From the NCBI GenBank assembly GCA_910584995.1, contig CAJUDW010000002.1, positions 1 to 64,000 on the forward strand: a stretch of DNA of 64,000 nucleotides, given 5' to 3'. The position numbers and the translations under genes were made by a program. This DNA comes from an uncultured Oscillibacter sp. Lineage in GTDB: Bacteria; Bacillota; Clostridia; Oscillospirales; Oscillospiraceae. The notes under the pieces were generated by a model. That model saw nothing but the letters and a program-made list of their open reading frames with translations. It ran no database searches and was not told where the DNA came from. The first letter of the stretch is position 1; each line of letters begins with the position of its first letter. Shown in pieces: positions 45,014 to 53,920 of this stretch.

Positions 45014-45590
45014 TATGAACCGGAAACCGCTGGCTGTGCCGGCGGTTCTAAAAAGTTTTAACTATGCCCAGAATAAATATCCCGGCGAAGCGGAAAACCA
45101 CGGGAAAAATGATAGGAACGAAAGTTGACGGTTTAGAAAATCGGAAAAAGAGCGCCTTATCGCCATTTCAACAGCAGTAGAGCACCTCATGCCAGTGAGA
45201 ATATTTTGATGGCCCCATAAATTTAGCTGATGACAGACCCTAAGGACACTTGCATATACCACCGGCAGGCCGGTAGTTATGATTTCCCGGACGGCAGGCA
45301 GCCCTTCCCTGTTGGCCTTTTCGCCGGAATTATTTGCGGAATTTTGGCCGTATTTTCTATTTTTGGCCTTGCGCGCCTTTGGAACCCCTGCTATAATAGC
45401 CACAGTGTGACGCCTGCGTCACGTCCTTTTCGTGCGCTTTTTCGGGGATCCTTCCCGTAAAAGCCGCAAAACACCGGCTGCGGCGGTTTTCCGGCAAGCG
45501 GAAACGCCCACACGGCGCAACGCACTTTTTATCTCTTACCCGGCGGAATCTTGGGACAAGGGTCCCGGAATTTGGAAAGTAGGTGCCTCT
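45014..45590. other. Spacer upstream of soj with soj promoter and inverted repeat
   Basis: No supported gene; an antisense reading of 113 codons at 45062-45403 has no recognisable features. The soj promoter is TTGCGC (45369-45374), 17-base spacer, TATAAT (45392-45397). A perfect inverted repeat GTGACGC-CT-GCGTCAC follows at 45407-45422, in the first transcribed bases. The leader to soj is about 185 bases. The part from 45014 to 45360 is AT-richer than its surroundings and I see no feature in it. Confidence 0.6.
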
Positions 45591-46349
45591 GTGGCGAAAG
45601 TTGTAGCGATTGTCAATCAAAAAGGCGGCGTGGGAAAGACCACCACCTGTGTCAACCTCTCCTCCGCCCTGACGGAAATGGGAAAGCGGGTCCTTCTCTG
45701 CGATTTCGATCCCCAGGCCAACTCCACCTCCGGCATGGGCGTGGACAAGACCGTCTCTAAGGGGATTTACGAGGTCATTATCGGAGAGACCTCCGCCAAA
45801 GAAGCGTTGGTACATACCCGTTTCGGCGATGTACTGCCCTCCAACAAAGCCCTAGCCGGAGCAGGCATTGAGTTAATCGCCATGGATCGCCGGGAATTTT
45901 TGCTGAAAGAGGCGCTGGAGGGCGTGCGGGAGGATTATGATTTCCTCCTGATCGACTGCCCCCCCTCCCTGGAACTGCTGACCCTGAACGCCCTCTGCGC
46001 CGCCGACGCCATCCTGGTGCCGGTGCAGGCAGAGTATTTCGCTTTGGAGGGCCTGTCGGATCTGATGAACACCATCCGCATCGTCCGGCGCTCCCTGAAC
46101 CCCTCCCTGGAACTGGACGGCGTCCTCCTGACCATGTTTGATGGGCGCACCAACCTCTCCCTGCAAGTAGCGGAGGAAGTAAAGCACTACTTCCCCGGCA
46201 AGGTTTACGCCACCGTTATTCCCCGGAACGTCCGCCTCTCCGAGGCCCCCAGCCACGGGAAGCCCATCAGCGCCTATGACCGCCTCTCCCGGGGGGCGGA
46301 GGCCTACGCCGCCCTGGCTACGGAATTTTTGAAAAACCAATCCGCCTGA
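45591..46349 (+). CDS. soj: Chromosome partitioning ATPase ParA/Soj
   Basis: ParA-type ATPase that works with Spo0J in origin segregation and in control of DnaA. The 252-residue protein begins AKVVAIVNQKGGVGKTTTCVNLSSAL with the deviant Walker A KGGVGKT at residues 11-17, and contains DFDPQANSTSGMG, YDFLLIDCPPSLELLTLNAL and IPRNVRLSEAPSHGKPI. GTG at 45591 follows GTAGGTG; longer readings into the leader are rejected. It is 100 bases upstream of spo0J and lies between two parS sites. Confidence 0.96.
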   Translation: MAKVVAIVNQKGGVGKTTTCVNLSSALTEMGKRVLLCDFDPQANSTSGMGVDKTVSKGIYEVIIGETSAKEALVHTRFGDVLPSNKALAGAGIELIAMDRREFLLKEALEGVREDYDFLLIDCPPSLELLTLNALCAADAILVPVQAEYFALEGLSDLMNTIRIVRRSLNPSLELDGVLLTMFDGRTNLSLQVAEEVKHYFPGKVYATVIPRNVRLSEAPSHGKPISAYDRLSRGAEAYAALATEFLKNQSA

Positions 46350-46449
46350 AGCTTTTTCTCATCCGGCAGCGGGCCGGTGATTGAAAAAGCGGAGGCAGGA
46401 CTATAATTTAAATGTATATCCATTCTACCTGCTGAAAGGAGCGACCTTC

Positions 46450-47334
46450 ATGGCATCTAAGAAGCCTACCGGCCTGGGCCGGGGCCTTGGCGCGCTGCTG
46501 GGCGACGAGGCCCTCAAAACCGAGACCGCCGGCAGCCTGTCCCTTCCCATATCCCAGGTGGAGAGTTGTTCCTCCCAGCCTCGGAAACTCTTTGACGAAG
46601 AGACCCTGGCGGAACTGGCAGACTCCATCCGGGAGCACGGCATCATACAGCCTCTGACTGTCCGCAAGCTGGCCTCCGGCTACTATCAGATTATCGCCGG
46701 GGAACGCCGCTGGCGGGCCGCCCGTCTGGCGGGGCTCCAGGAGGTGCCGGTAATCATCATTGAGGCCGACGACCGCAAGGCGGCGGAACTGGCCATGATT
46801 GAAAACCTCCAGCGGGAGGATCTGAATCCTATGGAGGAGGCCTCCGGGTTCCAGTCCCTCATCGAAACCTACCACATGACCCAGGAGGAGGCTGCCCAGC
46901 GGGTGGGCAAATCCCGCAGCGCTGTTACCAACGCCCTGCGGCTGCTGCATCTGACCCCCTCCGTTCGGAAGCTGGTGGAGGAGGGCGTCCTCTCCGCCGG
47001 ACATGCCCGGGCCCTGCTGACCCTCTCCCCTGCCCTCCAGGAAACCGCCGCAGAGGCAGTCATCTCCGGCGGGCTCTCCGTGCGGCAGACGGAGGCCCTG
47101 GCCAAGCGCCTTGGGGCGGAAAAAAAGGAAAAGCCCCCTGCCCCACCCTCCGGCGTGGACTACGCGGCGGAGGCCCAGAAGGATCTTGCCTCCCGGCTGG
47201 GCCGGGGCGTGAAGATTGTCACCGGGAGGAAAAAGGGGAAAATTGAACTGGAATATTACGGCGTGGACGATCTGAACGACCTCCTGGAGGCCTTAGCCCT
47301 TCTGCGGATGCCGGAGAAAGGACCGGCCACATGA
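46450..47334 (+). CDS. spo0J: Chromosome partitioning protein ParB/Spo0J
   Basis: CTP-dependent clamp that loads at parS. The 294-residue protein starts with GLGRGLGALLGDE (the Soj-stimulating N-terminus), followed by ISQVESCSSQPRKLFDEETLAELADSIREHGIIQPLTVRK, the CTP-binding AGERRWRAARLAGL and MIENLQREDLNPMEEASGF, and the HTH TQEEAAQRVGKSRSAVTNALRLL. ATG at 46450 follows AAAGGAG. Two parS sites lie 1.7 kb upstream and 1.1 kb downstream. Confidence 0.96.
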   Translation: MASKKPTGLGRGLGALLGDEALKTETAGSLSLPISQVESCSSQPRKLFDEETLAELADSIREHGIIQPLTVRKLASGYYQIIAGERRWRAARLAGLQEVPVIIIEADDRKAAELAMIENLQREDLNPMEEASGFQSLIETYHMTQEEAAQRVGKSRSAVTNALRLLHLTPSVRKLVEEGVLSAGHARALLTLSPALQETAAEAVISGGLSVRQTEALAKRLGAEKKEKPPAPPSGVDYAAEAQKDLASRLGRGVKIVTGRKKGKIELEYYGVDDLNDLLEALALLRMPEKGPAT

Positions 47335-47888
47335 AATTGGAGAAACGCGGTGGTGAAATCCCGCCCCAGGCCGGCGGCAGCCCCCAGGAGAATCCCGACG
47401 GGGGCGGCAAGAAGCCGGTGATCATTTACATCCTTATCCTCTTCATCGTGGCCTTCTTCCTAATGGCCCTGTCCCTCCTGATGCACCAGCGGAACAACGC
47501 CGAGGCCATCGGCCAGCTGAGGGAGTCCATCGCCGCCATGAAGGACGCCCAGCTGGCGGAAGAACGGGCGGCAGATCTGGAAAACCAACTGGCGAAATTC
47601 CAGGAGGCCTGCACCCAGGCGGAACTGCGGGCTCAGGCCGCCAACGACGCCCAAAACAATACCGCCCATACCTTGGAGCGGACCCAGGAGGCCATGGAGT
47701 GGTTCTGGCAGCTGGACGAGGCCTTTCTCCAGGGAGACACGGATATGTGCCGTATCATTCTGGAAACCATGAACCAAAATGCCGCCTCCCCCATGAGCGA
47801 CTACTTCCCCCAGGACAGCAAGACCGCAGATCGGTATCAAGAAATCCTGGAGTCCCTTGAGGAACAGGAAGGAGGCGCAGTTCCGTGA
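47331..47888 (+). CDS. Single-pass membrane protein with coiled coil, unknown function
   Basis: Not recognised. The 185-residue protein has a proline/glycine-rich N-terminus, one membrane helix (about 29-51, PVIIYILILFIVAFFLMALSLL), a coiled coil (55-125) and a short acidic C-terminal part with WFWQLDEAFLQGDTDMC. It overlaps the spo0J stop by four bases (ATGA) and the next gene by four, so all are translated together. The tight coupling to spo0J suggests a wall- or membrane-side role, but nothing in the sequence shows it. Confidence 0.8.
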   Translation: MKLEKRGGEIPPQAGGSPQENPDGGGKKPVIIYILILFIVAFFLMALSLLMHQRNNAEAIGQLRESIAAMKDAQLAEERAADLENQLAKFQEACTQAELRAQAANDAQNNTAHTLERTQEAMEWFWQLDEAFLQGDTDMCRIILETMNQNAASPMSDYFPQDSKTADRYQEILESLEEQEGGAVP

Positions 47889-48387
47889 AGCGGATTAAGG
47901 CCCATTGGAAGGCCTTGATTGCCGCACTGGTCCTGGCGCTGGCTCTGGCCGCCGGGTGGTATTGCCGTCCGGTGGACGTCTATGGCCTGGCATACGGGAT
48001 TTGGCGGCCATCAACATCCGGATCTCCTGCGCCGACCCGGGGCAGGGCCAGAAGGAGTCCCGAAACATCGGGCTTCTGCCCGGCGACCCCCTGTGGAAGA
48101 ATATTCTGGAGGAAGTGGAAGGTCTCCGCTTCCGCAGGCGCCTTGGGAACCTTGCCCGGCAGTTTCAGGAGGGCGTTATCCGCACCGAAGCCACAGCAAA
48201 GGAAACCCTGGTCTTCTATTTCTGGGACAGCAGCGGCGGGACGCTGATGCTCCAGCTGGGCGCGGGGAGGATCAGCTACACCTCCCGGTACACCGGCGGA
48301 AACCTGCCCGCCTCCCTCTCCGGCGGCGAAAAGGCCGCCCAGGCCCTAATAGAGCGGCTCCGGCCGCTGCTGCCGGAGAAATCCTGA
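47885..48387 (+). pseudogene. Secreted or membrane-anchored protein gene with one-base frameshift
   Basis: The first frame (ATG 47885) gives a clean signal anchor MKRIKAHWKALIAALVLALALAAGWYCRPVDVYGLAYG, then nonsense. From about 47998 the next frame (-1) continues in a sensible protein: DLAAINIRISCADPGQGQKESRNIGLLPGDPLWKNILEEVEGLRF...TLMLQLGAGRISYTSRYTGG...LIERLRPLLPEKS, ending at 48387. Rejoined it would be about 167 residues. The shift falls at ACGGGATTT, which is not a standard slippery site. It may be a real mutation, an assembly error, or an unusual frameshift. Family unknown. Confidence 0.75.
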
Positions 48388-48397
48388 GCGTACCCGA

Positions 48398-48413
48398 TGT
48401 TTCACGTGAAACA
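48398..48413. promoter_or_regulatory. parS site 2
   Basis: TGTTTCACGTGAAACA, identical to site 1. It lies eleven bases after the frameshifted gene and 47 bases before serS. Confidence 0.95.
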
Positions 48414-48459
48414 TTCCCGCGGCGGCGGGATATCCATATCAAGATAAGGAGAATCAACC

Positions 48460-49764
48460 ATGCTGGACATTCGTTTCATCCGGGAAAACCCCGAAGCCGT
48501 AAAGGAAAACATCAAAAAGAAATTCCAGGACAGCAAACTCCCCCTGGTAGACGAGGTCATTGACCTGGACGCCAAGCGCCGGGCGGCCATTGCAGAAGCG
48601 GATCAACTCCGCTCCAACCGGAACACCCTCTCCAAACAGATCGGAATGCTGATGGGCCAGGCCAAGAAAGACCCCGCCAAGCTGGAAGAGGCGGAGGCGG
48701 TGAAACGCCAAGTGAAGGAGCAGGCAGACCGCCTGGCGGAACTGGAACACCAGGAAGCGGAGTTGGAGCAAGAACTTCACCACCGGCTGCTGCTGATCCC
48801 CCAGATCATCGACCCCTCCGTCCCCATCGGCAAGGACGACAGCGAAAACGTGGAGGTGGAGCGGTTCGGCGATGCCACGGTGCCCGATTTTCCCATCCCC
48901 TATCACACGGAATTGATGGAGTCCTTTGACGGCATTGATATGGACGCCGCAGGCCGTGTCTCCGGCAACGGGTTCTACTACCTGCTGGGGGACATCGCCC
49001 GGCTCCATGAAGCGGTGCTGGCCTACGGCCGGGACTTTATGATCGGCAAGGGCTTTACCTACTGCATCCCCCCCTTCATGATCCACGGCAACGTGGTGGA
49101 GGGCGTCATGTCCCAGACGGACATGGAGGGCATGATGTACAAAATTGAAGGCGAGGATCTGTATCTCATCGGCACCAGCGAACACTCCATGATCGGCCGC
49201 TTCATCGACCAGATCCTCCCCGTGGAAAACCTACCTCAGACCCTCACCTCCTATTCCCCCTGCTTCCGGAAGGAAAAGGGCGCCCACGGCATCGAGGAGC
49301 GTGGCGTATACCGCATCCACCAGTTTGAAAAGCAGGAGATGATCGTGGTCTGCAAGCCCGAGGAATCCAAGGACTGGTATGAAAAGCTGTGGCAGTATTC
49401 CGTAGAACTGTTCCGCTCCCTGGACATCCCCGTCCGGCAGCTGGAGTGCTGCTCCGGGGATCTGGCGGATTTGAAGGTAAAAAGCTGCGACATTGAGGCC
49501 TGGTCCCCCCGGCAGCAGAAATTCTTTGAGGTCTGCTCCTGCTCCAACCTGGGCGACGCCCAGGCCCGGCGGCTGCGGATCCGCTATAAGGATGAAAACG
49601 GCAAAATGCAGCTGTGCCATACCCTCAACAACACCTGCGTGGCCCCGCCCCGAATGCTCATCGCCTTCCTGGAGAATAACCTCCAGGCCGACGGCTCCGT
49701 CCGGATCCCGGAAGTCCTCCGGCCCTACATGGGCGGCAAGACCCAGCTGACCCCCAAGGCGTAA
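48460..49764 (+). CDS. serS: Seryl-tRNA synthetase
   Basis: Charges tRNA-Ser. The 434-residue class II enzyme begins MLDIRFIRENPEAVKENI with the long antiparallel coiled arm (27-100), and has motif 2 YSPCFRKEKGAHGIEERGVYRIHQFEKQE and motif 3 NNTCVAPPRMLIAFLENN. Start ATG follows ATAAGGAG. No T-box is seen upstream; the leader holds parS site 2. Confidence 0.97.
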   Translation: MLDIRFIRENPEAVKENIKKKFQDSKLPLVDEVIDLDAKRRAAIAEADQLRSNRNTLSKQIGMLMGQAKKDPAKLEEAEAVKRQVKEQADRLAELEHQEAELEQELHHRLLLIPQIIDPSVPIGKDDSENVEVERFGDATVPDFPIPYHTELMESFDGIDMDAAGRVSGNGFYYLLGDIARLHEAVLAYGRDFMIGKGFTYCIPPFMIHGNVVEGVMSQTDMEGMMYKIEGEDLYLIGTSEHSMIGRFIDQILPVENLPQTLTSYSPCFRKEKGAHGIEERGVYRIHQFEKQEMIVVCKPEESKDWYEKLWQYSVELFRSLDIPVRQLECCSGDLADLKVKSCDIEAWSPRQQKFFEVCSCSNLGDAQARRLRIRYKDENGKMQLCHTLNNTCVAPPRMLIAFLENNLQADGSVRIPEVLRPYMGGKTQLTPKA

Positions 49765-49784
49765 AACCGGGAAAGGAGAACCAT

Positions 49785-50183
49785 ATGGAGAAAAACACCG
49801 GCTTTTGGAGGGAATTTAAAGCCTTTATCGCTCGGGGGAACGTAATGGATATGGCGGTAGGCGTCATCATCGGCGGCGCTTTCAGCAACATCACCAATTC
49901 CCTTATCAATGACATCATCATGCCCATCCTGGGCATCTTCACCGACAGCCTGTCCTTTGCGGACTTGGCGGTGAAAATCGGCCCCGGCAATATCACCTAC
50001 GGCAACTTTATTCAGGCGGTTTTGAATTTCCTGGTTATGGCCCTGGTGGTCTTCTGCATGGTGAAAACCCTTAACCGCTTTCACCGGAAAAAGGAGGCGG
50101 CTCCGCCGCCTCCGCCGCCGGGCCCCTCCCCTGAGGAAAAACTCCTGGCGGAAATCCGCGACCTCCTGAAAGAACGGGCATGA
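49785..50183 (+). CDS. mscL: Large-conductance mechanosensitive channel
   Basis: Pentameric osmotic safety valve in the membrane. The 132-residue protein opens FWREFKAFIARGNVMDMAVGVIIGGAFSNITNSLINDIIMPILG, with two membrane helices (17-45 and 70-92), a YGNFIQAVLNFLVMA second helix, and a C-terminal helix EEKLLAEIRDLLKERA after a run of prolines. Overlaps rsmG by four bases (ATGA). Confidence 0.95.
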   Translation: MEKNTGFWREFKAFIARGNVMDMAVGVIIGGAFSNITNSLINDIIMPILGIFTDSLSFADLAVKIGPGNITYGNFIQAVLNFLVMALVVFCMVKTLNRFHRKKEAAPPPPPPGPSPEEKLLAEIRDLLKERA

Positions 50184-50887
50184 TCACGCTGCAGTTGGAA
50201 CAGGGCCTGGCAGAACTGGGCCTCCGTCCCCCACCGGAGGCAGCCGACCAGCTGGACCGCTACGCCCAGCTGCTGCTGGAGAAGAACCAGGTGATGAACC
50301 TGACGGCCATTACGGAGCCGGGACAGGTGGCCAGCCTCCACATGCTGGACTGCGCCGCCCTGCTGACACTGGGGGAATTGGAGGGCAAAACCCTGGTGGA
50401 TGTAGGTACAGGGGCCGGGTTTCCCGGCATGGTACTGAAAATCCTCTCCCCCTCCCTGGATGTCACCCTGCTGGACAGCCTGGCCAAGCGGCTGGACTGG
50501 CTGGAGGAGGTCCGGGAGGAACTGGGTCTCACCGGTATTGGCACTGTCCACGCCCGGGCGGAGGAATACGCCGTCAAGCATCGGGAGTCTTTCGACGTGG
50601 CGGCCTCCCGGGCCGTTGCGGCCCTGCCGGTGTTAGCGGAACTGTGCCTGCCTTTGATCAAGGTGGGGGGTGTCTTCCTGGCCATGAAGTCCGTGGACTC
50701 CGAGGCAGAACTGACTAGGGCCTCCGGCGCCATCGCCAAGCTGGGCGGAACCGTGGAGCGGACGGTGGATTACGCCATCCCCGGCACGGATGTGCGGCAC
50801 CGGGTCATCGTCATCCGGAAGACCGGGAAAACGCCGGAAAAGTACCCCAGGGCCTTTGCCAAGATCAAAAAAAGCCCGCTTTCCTGA
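50180..50887 (+). CDS. rsmG: 16S rRNA (guanine-527-N7)-methyltransferase
   Basis: Methylates G527 of 16S rRNA. The 235-residue protein has LLEKNQVMNLTAITEPGQVASLHMLDCAALL, the SAM loop LVDVGTGAGFPGMVLKI and DVAASRAVAALPVLAELCLPLIKVGG of the RsmG/GidB family. It is coupled to mscL. In many Firmicutes it precedes noc, soj and spo0J; here noc is 20 kb away and soj-spo0J lie upstream. Confidence 0.95.
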   Translation: MITLQLEQGLAELGLRPPPEAADQLDRYAQLLLEKNQVMNLTAITEPGQVASLHMLDCAALLTLGELEGKTLVDVGTGAGFPGMVLKILSPSLDVTLLDSLAKRLDWLEEVREELGLTGIGTVHARAEEYAVKHRESFDVAASRAVAALPVLAELCLPLIKVGGVFLAMKSVDSEAELTRASGAIAKLGGTVERTVDYAIPGTDVRHRVIVIRKTGKTPEKYPRAFAKIKKSPLS

Positions 50888-51076
50888 CTACGCATTTCCG
50901 GCCACAGGCCGCCGAAAACGCCTCGATGGCGCGCAAAAGGCTGTTGACCCCATGTTCTGCCGCGGTTGCTAATAGGCGTTTTCCCCAAAAGAGCCCACAG
51001 TTTTGTCCTATAACAGCCGCTATAGTTTCCGGAATTTAGAGGAATTAACAAAATATTGCGAATTTGTCCCCAAACC

Positions 51077-51107
51077 TTGCGCAAATCCCCCACATTTGTG
51101 TTATAAT
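51077..51107 (+). promoter_or_regulatory. Promoter of the minD-mgsA unit
   Basis: TTGCGC at 51077-51082 and TATAAT at 51102-51107 with a long 19-base spacer. The upstream spacer from 50888 carries an inverted repeat GAAAACGCCT / AGGCGTTTTC with a loop of about 55 bases (50912-50986), possibly the rsmG 3' end. Confidence 0.55.
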
Positions 51108-51135
51108 AAAAGTGCTGCGGAAAGGAGGCGGCGCC

Positions 51136-51894
51136 ATGAGCAACAGCGGACAATGCATTGCCGTGGTGTCCGGCAAAGGCGGCACCGGAAAAACCTCACT
51201 GGTCTCCTGCGCCGGGTCCGCCCTGGCCCTGGCCGGCCGGCGGGTCCTGTGCCTGGACTGCGACGTAGGCCTGCGGAACCTGGATCTGGCCCTGGGCCTC
51301 ACCGATCAGGCCATGATGGATTTTTCCGACGTGGCCCAGGGACGTTGTTCCCTGGAATCCGCTGCAGTGGAACACCCCAAAGTACCGGGGCTCTTCCTCC
51401 TGACAGCCCCCGTCCGCAGCCGCCGGTCTGTGACACCGGAGGAAATGAAGGCGCTTTTGGCGGATGTCCGGCGCCAATTTGATTACTGCCTGCTGGACGC
51501 TCCTGCCGGGCTGGGCAGCGGCTTTCAGCTGGCCGCAGGCGGCGCGGATCGCTGCGTAGTGGTCACCACCGCCGACGCTTCCTCCCTGCGAGACGCCCAG
51601 CATACCGTTATGGAACTGAGCCGTTTTCCCGCCGGGGAACTGCATCTGGTGGTGAACCGTGTGCGGCGGAAAATGCTCCGCCAGCTTCATGCCACCATTG
51701 ACGACGCTATCGACCGGGCGGGCCTCCCCTTGCTGGGGGTGGTCCCCGAGGACGACGCACTTCCCCTCTGCCTGAACCAGGGCGCTCCGCTGCTTCTCCA
51801 CAGCAGCCAGGGCGCAGCCCTGGCATACCGAAATATTGCCAAGCGCATCCAAGGCGAAAAAGTCCCTCTGGCGCGCATTAAACGCATTAAATAA
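51136..51894 (+). CDS. minD: MinD-type septum site-determining ATPase
   Basis: ParA/MinD-family ATPase that positions the division site. The 252-residue protein begins GQCIAVVSGKGGTGKTSLVSCAGSALALAGRRVLCLDCDVGLRNLDLALGL, with deviant Walker A KGGTGKT and the MinD-like D-x-G-L-R-N-L-D motif. The C-terminus KRIQGEKVPLARIKRIK is short and basic and could be the membrane-targeting helix. ATG at 51136 follows AAAGGAGG. No minC or minE is adjacent; mgsA follows by 14 bases, as next to min genes in other Clostridia. Confidence 0.82.
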   Translation: MSNSGQCIAVVSGKGGTGKTSLVSCAGSALALAGRRVLCLDCDVGLRNLDLALGLTDQAMMDFSDVAQGRCSLESAAVEHPKVPGLFLLTAPVRSRRSVTPEEMKALLADVRRQFDYCLLDAPAGLGSGFQLAAGGADRCVVVTTADASSLRDAQHTVMELSRFPAGELHLVVNRVRRKMLRQLHATIDDAIDRAGLPLLGVVPEDDALPLCLNQGAPLLLHSSQGAALAYRNIAKRIQGEKVPLARIKRIK

Positions 51895-51908
51895 GAAAGG
51901 AGCCGGAT

Positions 51909-52322
51909 ATGAATATTGCCCTGATGGCCCATGACAACAAGAAGGAACTCATGGTCCAATTCTGCACCGCCTATGCGGGAATCCTCTCCCGCCACCACAT
52001 GTACGCAACCAACACCACAGGTCACATGATAGCTGACGCCACAGGACTGGACGTCCACTGTTTCCTGACCTACGCCCATGGCGGCAGCCAGCAGATTGGC
52101 GCCCGCATCGCCTACAACGAATTCGATCTGGTTTTGTTCTTCAACGATCCCGCCTGCGAGGAACGGGCAGACGAGATCTCCTATATCTCCCGGCTGTGCG
52201 ACCAGAACAACATCCCCTTTGCCAGCAATATCGCTACGGCGGAAATGCTGGTCCTGGGTCTTGCGCGCGGGGATCTGGACTGGCGGTGCATCGTCAATCC
52301 GTCCACAAAGCCCATCGCGTGA
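51909..52322 (+). CDS. mgsA: Methylglyoxal synthase
   Basis: Converts dihydroxyacetone phosphate to methylglyoxal, a glycolytic bypass. The 137-residue protein has MNIALMAHDNKKELMVQFC, the phosphate site TNTTGHMI, LTYAHGGSQQIGARIAYNEFDLVLFFNDP with the catalytic aspartates, and IPFASNIATAEMLV. AAAGGAG precedes the ATG. A terminator follows. Confidence 0.95.
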   Translation: MNIALMAHDNKKELMVQFCTAYAGILSRHHMYATNTTGHMIADATGLDVHCFLTYAHGGSQQIGARIAYNEFDLVLFFNDPACEERADEISYISRLCDQNNIPFASNIATAEMLVLGLARGDLDWRCIVNPSTKPIA

Positions 52323-52342
52323 CTTTTCCGCAGCTGACGCCA

Positions 52343-52378
52343 GGGGGAGGCTTCCCAAGGGAAGCGGCTCCCCCTTTT
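52343..52378 (+). terminator. Terminator of mgsA
   Basis: GGGGGAGGCTTCCC / GGGAAGCGGCTCCCCC stem with a two-base loop, then TTTT. Confidence 0.88.
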
Positions 52379-52436
52379 CCTTTGGCAACGCCATAGAAAA
52401 CATCCCATCCCTACCAAAGAAAAGGAGTCCATTGTT

Positions 52437-53834
52437 ATGGCCACGAAAAAAGTTGCCCCCCGCACCCTGTCCGGCTTCATGGAACTGCTGCCCGCCCCCC
52501 AGCGGCAGATGGAGCGCATCATGGAGATCCTTCGGGAGACCTACAGCCTCTACGGCTTCACCCCGCTGGATACACCGGCGATTGAGTCCAGCGAAGTCCT
52601 GCTTGCCAAAGGCGGCGGTGAAACAGAAAAGCAGATCTACCGCTTTCAGAAGGGCGATGCGGATCTGAGCCTCCGGTTCGACCTGACCGTCCCCCTGGCA
52701 AAGTACGTGGCCCTCCACTACAACGACCTGACCTTCCCCTTCCGCCGCTACCAAATCGGCAAAGTCTACCGGGGAGAACGGGCCCAGCGGGGGCGTTTCC
52801 GGGAATTCTATCAGGCGGATATCGACATCATCGGCGACGGGAAACTCTCCATCCTGAACGAGGCGGAGATCCCCGCCATTATCTATAAAACCTTCTCCGC
52901 CCTGGGCCTGAAGCGTTTCCGCATCCGGGTAAACAACCGGAAAATCCTGAACGGCTTCTATGCCTCCCTGGGCCTGAGCGGCGTGGCCGGAGACGTCATG
53001 CGGACAGTGGACAAGCTGGACAAGATCGGCTTTGAAAAAGTAGAAAACCTGCTTACCGGGGAACTCGGTATTCCCGCGGAAAGCGCCCGGGAAATCTTGT
53101 CGTTCATCTCCATCAAAGGCGAAAGCCAGGAAATCCTTTCCCAGCTGGAGAACTGGCGGGGCCGGAACGAAACCCTTGACCAGGGGCTGGAGGAACTAAA
53201 CACGGTGGTAAAGCACCTGGGCAACTTCGGGGTCCCCAGGGAAAATTTCGCCGTAGATCTGACCATTGCCCGGGGCCTGGATTATTATACCGGCACAGTC
53301 TACGAAACCATGCTGCTGGATCATCCGGAGATCGGATCTGTCTGCTCCGGTGGGCGATATGACAACCTGGCGGAGTACTATACCGACAAGCAGCTTCCCG
53401 GCGTGGGGATTTCCATCGGATTGACCCGGCTGTTTTACGTACTGGGCGAACAAGGCCTCCTGAACCCGGATCTCCCCACCGCCCCGGCAGACGCGTTGAT
53501 CCTGCCGATGACGGAGGATCTCGCCACCGCCATCTCCCTGGCTACGGAACTCCGGGAAAACGGCATCCGGACACAGCTGCACTGCGAGGAGAAAAAGTTC
53601 AAGCAAAAGATCAGTTACGCCGGAAAGCTGGGCATCCCCTACGCCATTTTCCTGGGTGAGGACGAAATCCGGGAGGGAGTTGTGGCCTGCAAGGACATGT
53701 CCACCGGCGAGCAGACGAAGCTGGACGCCAAGGCGACCATCAGCCGCATCAAAACGGGGCTGGAGGCCCGGCGCAAAGGGGCGGTTATCCGGGAACATCC
53801 GGAAACCGGGGATAATTCCGCCCAAAACGGCTGA
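52437..53834 (+). CDS. hisS: Histidyl-tRNA synthetase
   Basis: Charges tRNA-His. The 465-residue class II enzyme has motif 1 (LRFDLTVPLAKYVALHYN), motif 2 FRRYQIGKVYRGERAQRGRFREFYQADIDIIG, the histidine-A signature ARGLDYYTGTVYE, and GGRYDNLAEYY; a C-terminal anticodon-binding domain follows. AAAGGAG lies before the ATG. No T-box is evident. aspS follows as in many bacteria. Confidence 0.96.
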   Translation: MATKKVAPRTLSGFMELLPAPQRQMERIMEILRETYSLYGFTPLDTPAIESSEVLLAKGGGETEKQIYRFQKGDADLSLRFDLTVPLAKYVALHYNDLTFPFRRYQIGKVYRGERAQRGRFREFYQADIDIIGDGKLSILNEAEIPAIIYKTFSALGLKRFRIRVNNRKILNGFYASLGLSGVAGDVMRTVDKLDKIGFEKVENLLTGELGIPAESAREILSFISIKGESQEILSQLENWRGRNETLDQGLEELNTVVKHLGNFGVPRENFAVDLTIARGLDYYTGTVYETMLLDHPEIGSVCSGGRYDNLAEYYTDKQLPGVGISIGLTRLFYVLGEQGLLNPDLPTAPADALILPMTEDLATAISLATELRENGIRTQLHCEEKKFKQKISYAGKLGIPYAIFLGEDEIREGVVACKDMSTGEQTKLDAKATISRIKTGLEARRKGAVIREHPETGDNSAQNG

Positions 53835-53920
53835 ACCGGAGAATCCAATCCGTAACATCAATATCTCATAGTCCTTTTTGTATAACAAATTCACCATTTA
53901 TGGGAAAGGAAGCCAACACT

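Noticed and set aside
45062..45403. 113-codon open frame on the minus strand before soj
   Set aside because: No recognisable family, poor codon use, and it begins inside the soj promoter.
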